Positions 43,394 through 50,879 of a stretch of DNA of 64,000 bases are shown piece by piece (within the stretch, counting starts at the first letter, position 1; the number at the start of each line of letters is the position of its first letter). Below the pieces are notes generated by a model. That model saw only the letters and a program-made list of their open reading frames with translations. It searched no databases and had not been told where the DNA came from. Made by a program: the position numbers and the translations under genes. This DNA comes from Tessaracoccus sp. (GTDB lineage Bacteria; Actinomycetota; Actinomycetes; Propionibacteriales; Propionibacteriaceae), in NCBI RefSeq assembly GCF_016714275.1, contig NZ_JADJNP010000001.1:1775589-1839588 (forward strand), read 5' to 3'.

Positions 43394-44305
43394 ATGGAGA
43401 CGACCGACGTCCAGGACTGGATCTCCCACGGGTGCGCCGCGGAACAGGGAAACGGCCCGGTCGACTTCTCGGTCTCGATCACCATCGGCAGCGTTGCGGG
43501 CACGGTCCTCGCGGGAACCGTGCTGCTCGACGAGGAGCACGAGGCCGCCACGCTCGACGACCTGCAGCGCGCGGCCGATGCGATCGTCCGGGCGGCCAGT
43601 GACACCCTCGGGCAGTCCTCCACGACGCCGCTGATACGACCCGAAGTCGGCGCCGCGCTCGACGTCGAGGCGCTCGCCGTGCATCTCCGACATCGCGACG
43701 TCGTCGCCAATCTCGAACTCTTGAACGATTACCTCGACCGGCTGCTGCCCCGCTGGAGCCAGAAGGTCTCGCGTGAGGCCCTCGCCCCCTTCGAGCGCGC
43801 ACTGACGGAGCTCGCGGCGTCGGATGGCCCGCGCTGCGCGCGGTCGATGGCGTCCGCGATCGCAGGCAAGCGCGAGTTCCGCCGTGCCGCCATGAACCGG
43901 TACGAGTGCCAGGTGCACTGCGAGCGGCTCCTCCTCCGTCTGCACGATCTGCTGGAGCCCGCGGAATCCGAGCGCCGCCCCACGATGACGACGCTACTGA
44001 ACGAGATCGAGCGGGACCCGACGGCGTTCCTCACCGTCGGCAAGGCTGCCGCTCACCTCGCGCTCTCCGAGTCCTACTTCGCGCGCCAGTTCAAGCAGCA
44101 CACCGGAGAGAACTACATCCCGTACATCACCCGCAAGCGGGTGGAGCGCGCGAAGCTCCTGCTTACGCACACGGAAAGGCCCGTGCTGCGGATCGCCACC
44201 GAGCTGGACTTCCAGCCCGTCAACTACTTCTCACGCACGTTCAAGAAGTACGTGGGCCTCACGCCGAGCCAGTACCGGCAGAAGTTTGCGAGGGATGCCG
44301 CATGA
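43394..44305 (+). CDS. AraC-family transcriptional regulator of the eut locus
   Basis: A 303-residue regulator. The N-terminal half (about 1-100) is a sensory domain I cannot name (it contains DFSVSITIGSVAGTVLAGTV). The C-terminal AraC DNA-binding domain (about 205-300) has both helix-turn-helices, ending RKRVERAKLLLTHTERPV and YFSRTFKKYVGLTPSQYRQ. Divergent position next to eutH makes it the likely functional counterpart of EutR. Start chosen at the ATG behind GGAGGGAG. It overlaps the next hydrolase in an ATGA arrangement. Confidence 0.88.
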   Translation: METTDVQDWISHGCAAEQGNGPVDFSVSITIGSVAGTVLAGTVLLDEEHEAATLDDLQRAADAIVRAASDTLGQSSTTPLIRPEVGAALDVEALAVHLRHRDVVANLELLNDYLDRLLPRWSQKVSREALAPFERALTELAASDGPRCARSMASAIAGKREFRRAAMNRYECQVHCERLLLRLHDLLEPAESERRPTMTTLLNEIERDPTAFLTVGKAAAHLALSESYFARQFKQHTGENYIPYITRKRVERAKLLLTHTERPVLRIATELDFQPVNYFSRTFKKYVGLTPSQYRQKFARDAA

Positions 44306-45051
44306 ACACTCCCGTTTGGCCCGAGGCACGGCCGCTGCGGCTCGGCGACGGCCCCGTCGGCGTCGTGATGAGCCACGGCTTCACGGGCTCCGTGCAGTCG
44401 ATCGCTCCGTGGGCGCGGGCGCTCGCCGAGCCGGGACCCGACTGGCAGGGCGTCCGCGTCGTCGCCCCGAGGCTGCCGGGCCACGGGACACACTGGCGCG
44501 ATCTGGCACGCACCCGGTGGTGGGACTGGTACGGCGCGGTCGAGGACGCGTACCACGAACTGAACGCCCAGTGCGACCGCGTGTTCGTGGCAGGCCTCTC
44601 GATGGGCGGGGCGCTGGCCCTTCGGCTGTCGGAGCGCGAGTCCGTGGCCGGAACTCTGCTTGTCAACCCCGCGATCGCCACGAGGGACCGACGGGTTCCC
44701 CCTGCGGCCCTGCTCCACCGGCTGATGCCCTCACAGACGGGCGTGGCCGACGACATCGCTCTCCCGGGCGCGACCGAGATGGGCTACCCGCGCTTCTCCG
44801 TTACCAGCCTTGCGACGATGACCTCCCTGTGGCGCGACGTGCGCAGGAACCTGGGCCGCCTCTCGGCACCAGTGCTCCTGATGCGCTCAGCGGTGGACCA
44901 CGTCGTCGACGATCTGACCGCAGAGATCCTCCGGAAGAAGGTCAGCGACCTTCGCTTCGTCGAGCTCCCGAACAGCTACCACGTGGCGACCCTCGACAAC
45001 GACGCGTCCCTCATCTTCGAGGAGTCGCGAAGGTTCATTACCGCTGGTTGA
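44302..45051 (+). CDS. Alpha/beta hydrolase, carboxylesterase/monoacylglycerol lipase-like
   Basis: A 249-residue hydrolase of the Est30 type. Oxyanion region VGVVMSHGFTGSVQSIAPWA (about 19-38), nucleophile elbow VAGLSMGGALAL (Ser about 97), aspartate in LMRSAVDHVVD (about 199) and histidine in NSYHVATLDND (about 229). It is translationally coupled to the eut regulator, so an ester-related job in ethanolamine or phospholipid headgroup use is conceivable. Its stop codon is supplied by a dispersed repeat. Confidence 0.88.
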   Translation: MNTPVWPEARPLRLGDGPVGVVMSHGFTGSVQSIAPWARALAEPGPDWQGVRVVAPRLPGHGTHWRDLARTRWWDWYGAVEDAYHELNAQCDRVFVAGLSMGGALALRLSERESVAGTLLVNPAIATRDRRVPPAALLHRLMPSQTGVADDIALPGATEMGYPRFSVTSLATMTSLWRDVRRNLGRLSAPVLLMRSAVDHVVDDLTAEILRKKVSDLRFVELPNSYHVATLDNDASLIFEESRRFITAG

Positions 45052-45088
45052 GCCGGGCCGCGAGGAACGAGCGCCCGTGTCGAAACCA
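45045..45088. repeat. Dispersed palindromic repeat, TGGTTGAGCCGG...GTCGAAACCA type
   Basis: The element starts TGGTTGAGCCGG and ends TCGAAACCA, so the ends pair (TGGTT/AACCA). The other copy lies inverted at 29690-29737. It contains the TGA stop of the upstream hydrolase gene. Confidence 0.65.
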
Positions 45089-45108
45089 ATGGACGCGAGC
45101 CAGTAGCC

Positions 45109-46188
45109 TCAGCCGACGACCCGGCGCGCGCCGGTGAAGGGCATCGAGTCCAGACTGGTGACCCTGACGCCGCGGCGGGGATTAGCGGCGTCGACGATCT
45201 TGCCGCCGCCGATGTACAGGCCCACGTGGCTGACGGGGCTGTAGTAGAACACCAGGTCGCCTGGGCGGAGCTCGGACTTGGAGACCCGCTTGCCTACCGA
45301 CGACCACTGGCCGCGCGAGGAGCGCGTGATGTTGATGCCGACCTTGCGGTAGGCCCAGCTCGTGAGGCCGGAGCAGTCGAAGGTGCTCTCGCCGGAGGTG
45401 CCCCAGACATAGCGGCTGCCGACCTTGCTGAGCGCGTACTTGACGGCAGCCTGGGCACGGTCCGACGACCCGGTCTCGACGGGAGCGTCGTCCTTCTCCT
45501 CCGCCTTCTCAGAGGAGCCGTCTCGGCTGGGGCGGTCGCGGTCGGTGCGAGCCTCGGCGGCGGCCTGCGCGGCCTCCGCCTCCGCGAGCCGCTGCGCCTC
45601 GAGCTCTGCGAGACGGGCCTGCTCCTCGGCGGAGAGGCGGTCGAAGACGGCCTGCGCGGTCGCCTCCTTCGCGTCGTACTCCTTCGCCAGCTCTTCCTTG
45701 GCCTTCGCCTGCTTCGCGAGCTCGGCCTCAGCGTCCTTGGCGTCGGCGCGCAGCGCCGTGAGCTTCGCCTGGTCCAACTGGAAGCGCTGCACGCCGGCGT
45801 TGGAGCGGTCGACCTCCGCCTGCATCGCGCCGAGTCCGGAAAGGAACGCTTCGGCGTCCGTGGTGGTCAGCAACTGGGCGGCGAGCGAGACATGGTCCGT
45901 GTGCATCTGCAGGACGGCGGCGTCGCCGAGCTGCGAGGCGAGCGCCGCGACCTTCGTCTCCTGCGCTTTCAGGTCGGCGCTCAACGTCTTCAGTTTCGCC
46001 GTGGCGGCATCGGCCGCCTCGTGGGCCTCGATGATCTGCTGGTCGATCGCGCTGGCCTCCTGATGGATGCGATCCAGCTCGGCCTTCGCCTCAGCCACCG
46101 CATCGGGATCCGCGTGGGCCACGACGTTGCCGGTCACCAGACAGGCGACCGCGATGGCGGCGGCTACCGAGGCGCGGATTCGATTCAC
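45109..46188 (-). CDS. Secreted NlpC/P60 peptidoglycan hydrolase with coiled coil
   Basis: A 359-residue RipA-like endopeptidase. The signal peptide covers about residues 1-27 (cleavage after VVAHA). A long coiled coil runs about 28-230, rich in Ala, Glu and Lys. A low-complexity linker follows. The NlpC/P60 domain (about 245-359) has the catalytic cysteine in TFDCSGLTSWAYRK and histidine in SPVSHVGLYIGGGK. It would cut peptide stems of peptidoglycan during cell separation. Single gene with its own upstream region. Confidence 0.93.
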   Translation of the reverse strand: MNRIRASVAAAIAVACLVTGNVVAHADPDAVAEAKAELDRIHQEASAIDQQIIEAHEAADAATAKLKTLSADLKAQETKVAALASQLGDAAVLQMHTDHVSLAAQLLTTTDAEAFLSGLGAMQAEVDRSNAGVQRFQLDQAKLTALRADAKDAEAELAKQAKAKEELAKEYDAKEATAQAVFDRLSAEEQARLAELEAQRLAEAEAAQAAAEARTDRDRPSRDGSSEKAEEKDDAPVETGSSDRAQAAVKYALSKVGSRYVWGTSGESTFDCSGLTSWAYRKVGINITRSSRGQWSSVGKRVSKSELRPGDLVFYYSPVSHVGLYIGGGKIVDAANPRRGVRVTSLDSMPFTGARRVVG

Positions 46189-46310
46189 GAGGACTCCATC
46201 GACGGGTACAAGTCTGAGAGAATCCTAAACGTCCTTCAGGGGTTTCCCAAACCCGCCGGGCGGCGTTTCCGGCTCCGAGAATTGTCAGTCGGTCCTCCTA
46301 GCCTCGTGGC

Positions 46311-48071
46311 ATGACCTCAACCGCTACTCAGCCCTCTTTCGACGACTTGGGCTTCCCCTTGTCGGACACGACATTCGTCGTCGTGGACCTGGAGACCACA
46401 GGTGGGGCAGCCGACGCCGAGATCACGGAGATCGGCGCGGTGAAGGTGCGCGGCGGGCAGGTCCTTGGCGAGTTCCAGACGCTGGTGCGGCCGTCCGGGC
46501 CGGTGCCGCCGATGATTCAGGTGCTGACCGGGATCACGTCGGCGATGGTGGCCACCGCTCCCCCGCCCGCGGCCGCGCTTCCCGCGTTCGCGGAGTTCGC
46601 GGCGGGCGCGGTGCTCGTTGCCCACAACGCCCGCTTCGACACGGGCTTCCTGCGCCGCGGCTACGAGCAACTGGGGATGGCGTGGCCACGGCCCACCGTC
46701 GTCGACACCGTCGCGGTGGCGAGGACCGCGTTGCTGCGCGACGAGGTACCCAACTGCAAGCTGGCCACGCTCGCGCGCTACTTCCGCTCCTCCACGGAAC
46801 CCAACCACCGCGCGTTGAGCGACGCACGCGCCACGGTCGACGTGCTCCACGGGCTACTCGAGCGGGTGGGCAACCTCGGCGTCCACACAGTGGAGGACCT
46901 CGCCGAGTTCGCGTTGCAGGTCTCGCCGGACCGCAGGGCAAAGCGCGTGTGGGCCTCCGCGGCACCGGAGGCCGCGGGCGTCTACTCCTTCTACGCCGAC
47001 GGTGTGGACGCAGACGGGCGGGCACGGCGCGAGGTGCTGTACGTCGGCAAGTCGAACAACCTGCGGCGGCGCCTCCGCTCCTACTTCTCCGCCGCGGAGA
47101 AACGCGGCCGGATCCACGAGATGGTGCGCGTGGCCACGGGTGTCGACTACGTCACGTGCGCAACGGACCTGGAGGCCGAGGTGAGGGAGCTGCGCATGAT
47201 CGAGTCGCTGTCGCCACGCTACAACCGGCGCTCCAAGAACCAGCGCGGGCTGATCTGGCTGCGCCTCACGCAGGAGGCGTTCCCGCGGCTGTCGATCGTG
47301 CGGCGGCCCGGAGACGGTCCGGCGTTCGGCCCGTTCCGCAGCAGAGAGGCGGCTGACCAGGCAGCGCTCGCACTGTACGACGCCTTCCGCGTGCGACGAT
47401 GCACCGCACGGCTGAGCGCGCGGAGGCCGACGTCGTCGTGCGCGCTGGGCGAGATGGGGCGCTGCCTCGCGCCGTGCGAGCTGGGCGTCGGCGCCGAGCG
47501 CTATCAGGCGTCCGTGGACGCGCTGCGGGAGAGCTGGCTGGGCGATGTGCGTCCCGTCTTGGGCAGCGCCCGGGACCGGCTCAGGAATCTCGTGGCGCAG
47601 CAGCGCTACGAGGAGGCGGGAGAAGTAGCGGGCCGGCTCACCGACTACCACCGGGCATCGCTGAGGTTCCATCGCCTCCGTTCCCTGGCGACGACGCGCC
47701 AGATCGTGGCGGCGCTTCCATCGTCCCGGGGGTGGGACATTCACGTGATCCGCTACGGCCGTCTCGCGGCGGCCACCTCCGCGCCGTCGGAGCGAGCGAG
47801 GGCGGCAGCGGAGGAGGCGGAGGCAGCGGCCGAGACGGTGCTGCCCCCGCCGGAGGGGCTGCCCGCGGGGAGCGTCGAGGAGGCCGAGCGGATCGCCGCC
47901 TGGCTCGAGCTTCCCGGGGTGCGGCTCATCGAGACCGACGGCGAATGGGCCTGGCCCCTGCACGCCGGCGTCGCCGCCTCCGCACTCCCCGAGGAAATCC
48001 TCGGGCAGCGCTGTGTTCAGCCGACGGTGACGGACTCGATCACGACAGGCTCGACGGGGCGGTCACCGTAG
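46311..48071 (+). CDS. DEDDh exonuclease fused to a UvrC-type GIY-YIG module
   Basis: A 586-residue fusion. The DnaQ-like exonuclease (about 18-185) has VVVDLETTGG (Asp/Glu), LVAHNARFDTGF and HRALSDARATVDVL. The GIY-YIG domain (about 220-300) has GVYSFYADG and LYVGKSNNLRRRL, then UvrC-like sequence including a CALGEMGRCLAPC cysteine block. UvrB-interaction and HhH regions of true UvrC are absent. Such proteins are common in Actinobacteria; their repair role is undefined. TAGCCT lies six bases before the ATG (leaderless). Its 3' end overlaps the convergent cyclophilin gene by 55 bases. Confidence 0.9.
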   Translation: MTSTATQPSFDDLGFPLSDTTFVVVDLETTGGAADAEITEIGAVKVRGGQVLGEFQTLVRPSGPVPPMIQVLTGITSAMVATAPPPAAALPAFAEFAAGAVLVAHNARFDTGFLRRGYEQLGMAWPRPTVVDTVAVARTALLRDEVPNCKLATLARYFRSSTEPNHRALSDARATVDVLHGLLERVGNLGVHTVEDLAEFALQVSPDRRAKRVWASAAPEAAGVYSFYADGVDADGRARREVLYVGKSNNLRRRLRSYFSAAEKRGRIHEMVRVATGVDYVTCATDLEAEVRELRMIESLSPRYNRRSKNQRGLIWLRLTQEAFPRLSIVRRPGDGPAFGPFRSREAADQAALALYDAFRVRRCTARLSARRPTSSCALGEMGRCLAPCELGVGAERYQASVDALRESWLGDVRPVLGSARDRLRNLVAQQRYEEAGEVAGRLTDYHRASLRFHRLRSLATTRQIVAALPSSRGWDIHVIRYGRLAAATSAPSERARAAAEEAEAAAETVLPPPEGLPAGSVEEAERIAAWLELPGVRLIETDGEWAWPLHAGVAASALPEEILGQRCVQPTVTDSITTGSTGRSP

Positions 48072-48526
48072 CCGGTGCGGGTGGTGGCGATGGCGTCGAC
48101 GACGGCCTGGCTGGCGGCGTCGGTCACCTCACCGAAGATGGTGTGGCGACGGTTCAGGTGCGGGGTCGGCACGACGGTGATGAAGAACTGCGAGCCGTTG
48201 GTACCGGGCCCGCGGTTGGCCATCGCCAGGAGGTAGGGACGGTTGAAGCTGAGCTCGGGGTGGAACTCGTCCGCGAACTCGTAGCCAGGTCCGCCGGTGC
48301 CGTTGCCGACCGGGCAGCCGCCTTGGATCATGAAACCGTCGATCACGCGGTGGAAGCTGAGGCCGTCGTAGTAGTTGCCGGTGGTCGGCTCGCCCGTCTC
48401 GGGGTCGACATACTCCTTGGTGCCCTCGGCGAGGCCGACGAAGTTCGCGACGGTCTTGGGGGCCTGATCCTCGAACAGGTCGATGACGACGTCGCCGCGG
48501 TTGGTGTGCAGGGTGATGGTGCTCAC
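48017..48526 (-). CDS. Cyclophilin-type peptidyl-prolyl isomerase
   Basis: A 169-residue cytoplasmic cyclophilin. Catalytic and binding blocks are LSFHRVIDGFMIQGGCP (Arg about 50), PYLLAMANRGPGTNGSQFFI and HTIFGEVTDAASQAVVD. No signal peptide. The start is a GTG at 48526 behind AAAGGA; an in-frame extension adds unrelated residues. It overlaps the exonuclease fusion tail-to-tail. Confidence 0.93.
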   Translation of the reverse strand: MSTITLHTNRGDVVIDLFEDQAPKTVANFVGLAEGTKEYVDPETGEPTTGNYYDGLSFHRVIDGFMIQGGCPVGNGTGGPGYEFADEFHPELSFNRPYLLAMANRGPGTNGSQFFITVVPTPHLNRRHTIFGEVTDAASQAVVDAIATTRTGYGDRPVEPVVIESVTVG

Positions 48527-48670
48527 GTGGGGTTTCCTTTCGGGCTCTAACCCGACCAAGTCTGGCCCATCCTCGCGGCGAGGCCAATCTGACGTTCCCT
48601 CTTGTGGTTTCCCCACACCCCGGTAGCGTTGTGAGTGCTCGATCACGAGCCACAACCATTGGAGGAACTT

Positions 48671-49576
48671 GTGAACAAGTCACAAGAGCTGAAGAAGGCC
48701 GCCGTGGAGACCGCCTCCGCCGCCGCCGAGTACTCATCCGCCGCACTGAAGGACGGGCTGGAGCTGGCCCAGCAGTTGCTGGCAGAAGCCCAGAAGCAGG
48801 CCGGGCCAGCGCTGCACGACGCAAAGGTCCGCACCGCCGACTTCGCGTCGAAGCGCCTCGACGACCTCGAGCCGCACATCAAGGAGGCGTTGGAGAAGGT
48901 AACGCCTGCCGTCGAGGCCGCACGCGAGAAGGTTGCAGAGGATCTGCTGCCGAAGCTGCAGGATGTGCTGCACCAAGCCGCGGAACATCCGCTCGTCGTC
49001 GAGGCCACGCAGCGCGGCACCGCGGCCGTGCAGGCCCTGGCGGGCGATCTGGAGCCGGTCCAGCCGGAGAAGAAGAAGAGCAAGCTGAAGTCGGTGGTGA
49101 AGTTCCTGGCCATCGGGGCGGCTGTGGCCGGCGCCGTGGCGGCCCTGCGTCACTTCCTTTCCCCCAAGGACGACGGCTGGACGGCGCACGAACCGTCGAA
49201 AGCGTACGTCAACAACAACGACACCTTCTCCAACGCGGCGAAGTTCGCGGCCGATATGGAGGCCGAGGCCAAGGAGGACCATATCGAGGTCGTCACCGAG
49301 GAGGAGATCCAGGAGCAGGACGACATGACCTCGGAGGGTGGTCCCGCCCCGGACGCCGAGTTCGTCACCGGTGAAGACGCCGCGCGTCATGCCGGCTACG
49401 GCGACGGCGCCTTCGTCGGCGCAACTCCCCCGGAGGGCTACACCATCAAGGGCAACGAGCGCTCGAAGAAGTACCACCTGCCGGGTACCGGCGGGTACGA
49501 ACGCACCATCGCCGAGGTCTGGTTCAACTCGGAGGAGGCCGCGGCGGAGGCCGGCTTCGTCAAGGCCCAGCGCTGA
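48671..49576 (+). CDS. Amphipathic apolipoprotein-like membrane-anchored protein
   Basis: A 301-residue protein. Residues 1-135 are continuous amphipathic helices rich in Ala, Glu and Lys. One hydrophobic span follows a KKKSKLKS basic patch (about 148-163), and then there is an acidic region. The last 40 residues (TIKGNERSKKYHLPGTGGY, then AEVWFNSEEAAAEAGF) form a motif that I recall as a C-terminal extension on several actinobacterial proteins, including ribosomal ones. Start is a GTG behind GGAGGAACTT. Function unknown. It is the last ordinary chromosomal gene before the defence island. Confidence 0.8.
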   Translation: MNKSQELKKAAVETASAAAEYSSAALKDGLELAQQLLAEAQKQAGPALHDAKVRTADFASKRLDDLEPHIKEALEKVTPAVEAAREKVAEDLLPKLQDVLHQAAEHPLVVEATQRGTAAVQALAGDLEPVQPEKKKSKLKSVVKFLAIGAAVAGAVAALRHFLSPKDDGWTAHEPSKAYVNNNDTFSNAAKFAADMEAEAKEDHIEVVTEEEIQEQDDMTSEGGPAPDAEFVTGEDAARHAGYGDGAFVGATPPEGYTIKGNERSKKYHLPGTGGYERTIAEVWFNSEEAAAEAGFVKAQR

Positions 49577-49592
49577 CCTCACGCGCACAGAC

Positions 49593-49620
49593 GGCGGCGG
49601 TCCCTCCCGGGGCCGCCGCC
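49593..49620. terminator. Terminator at the left edge of the defence island
   Basis: GGCGGCGG and CCGCCGCC pair around a TCCCTCCCGGGG loop that can itself pair further. Confidence 0.7.
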
Positions 49621-49642
49621 GTCGCATGTTCGAGGCGCAACA

Positions 49643-49661
49643 AGTCCACCCCAAGTGTCTT
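49643..49661 (+). repeat. Left copy of a 19-bp imperfect direct repeat flanking the island
   Basis: AGTCCACCCCAAGTGTCTT matches AGTCCACCCAAAGTGCCTT at 59795-59813 in 17 of 19 positions and in the same orientation. The left copy is followed by a 9-bp inverted pair, ACGGGAACA (49662-49670) and TGTTCCCGT (49693-49701). Confidence 0.4.
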
Positions 49662-49971
49662 ACGGGAACACGCGACATCGGAAGGTGTGGAGTGTTCCCG
49701 TTTGGCTTCCTTGTCTGCCCCGGCGCTCATCGCCTCGGTGACGATGGTCGCGAACGGCTCCGCGAGGCGGGGGCGTAGCTGCTCGTCGTCGGTGATCTCA
49801 AGCCGGTCGTAGAACGCCTGGTTCGCCAAGCACCGGTCGGCGTCGCCGGATCGAGCGTAGGCATGGTGTGCGTCGGTGAGAAGCCGTAGCGGGTCGCGGA
49901 GGAACGCCCGCGCGCCCGTGTGGTGTTCGTCGTGCTGGGTGAGGCGCTGATCGATGTCGGCGAGGCGGAGT

Positions 49972-50781
49972 CCGATACCCGTTACCAGCGATGGCTTGAC
50001 GCCCTCGAACCCGGCGACGAAGCCGAACTCCTCGAAGCCACGATCGCGATCCCCACCCTAAACAGCCGGGTGCTCGACAGGTTCTTCGCCGTCGAGAGCG
50101 ACGACCTCGGAAGGCCCGGGCAGCGGGCGATGGAGCAACGCCTGATCGTCCTCCTCAGCGAGCTTCGCCCACACGAAACCGCACGCATCCGTGAACTGCA
50201 CAAGGCCAGGCAGCGCCGTCTTGACCGCACGACCCGCATCGGAGGCACCGTCGAGCTACCCACGAAATGCGCTCGCTGCGGCAGCCAACTCAAGGATGTG
50301 AGGCCGACGGGTAGACCGCGCATCTACTGCTCCCCGGCCTGCCGGAAGGCCGCCTACGAAGATCGGCGCGCCCATCGAGACGGAGCCGTCAATGTCCAGG
50401 TCGTGGAGCGCGTTGTCACCGAGATCAGGGAACGCCGCATCGATGTGCCGCACCCACGAACCGAGTGCATCCTCGAGGTGTTCGCCAACGACGATGCGCT
50501 CGTGAACGTGATCTGGGCACTCATCGAAGCCGTCCGAGGAGGCCACGACCCCGCCTTCAGCCCCGATCAGCCAAGGTTCTGGGACCTCCTACAACAACAC
50601 CGAGGTGCTCTACGAGGCCCTGGTCAAGCGCGCCGCAAGCTACGAGCCACCAGAACCCGACGGGCAAGCTGAGGAGGAGGAGGCCGAACCGCTGAACCCA
50701 GTGCAGCGCAACATGCAACGCTTCACCCGGCGGGACCCGGAGTCAACGGAGAAGAGTGGTGGTGGTGCATCGGGATCGTAG
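49972..50781 (+). pseudogene. Zinc-ribbon protein, truncated at 5' end and frameshifted at 3' end
   Basis: From about 49972 the plus strand reads TRYQRWLDALEPGDEAELLE, then TRIGGTVELPTKCARCGSQL, then RPRIYCSPACRKAAYEDRRA. The CxxC...CxxxC set is a zinc ribbon found in actinobacterial mobile regions. There is no proper start: the sequence 5' of this is recombinase remnant. After DQPRFWDLL (about 50590) the protein-like sequence continues in the +1 frame (YNNTEVLYEALVKRAASYE, then an acidic tail) to a TAG at 50779. This suggests a one-base shift. Open reading from the GTG at 49920 is therefore misleading. Confidence 0.6.
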
Positions 50782-50879
50782 TTGCGAACCCGACGGCGAG
50801 CAGCCGTTCTCGGGAAACGGAGGTCCGTCCTTTCGGCTGGCCAGCACAAGAATCAGTGCCCCCGGTAGGATCGATGCTG

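Larger units (their letters stand above)
49560..49971 (-). pseudogene. C-terminal remnant of a large serine recombinase
   Basis: Read on the minus strand, an open frame translates as LADIDQRLTQHDEHHTGARA, then AYARSGDADRCLANQAFYDR and LEITDDEQLRPRLAEPF. This is the coiled-coil and end region of large serine recombinases, which typically read (R/A)NQAFF...IDEDD...EPF. The recombinase sense is lost upstream of about 49971, where a plus-strand gene fragment begins. The tail downstream reads into the terminator region. No catalytic domain is present, so it is debris. Confidence 0.7.

Noticed and set aside
49920..50672. A 250-codon intact gene starting at the GTG at 49920
   Set aside because: The first 17 codons are antisense to recombinase sequence and the end departs from the protein-like frame near 50590, so it is treated as a pseudogene.
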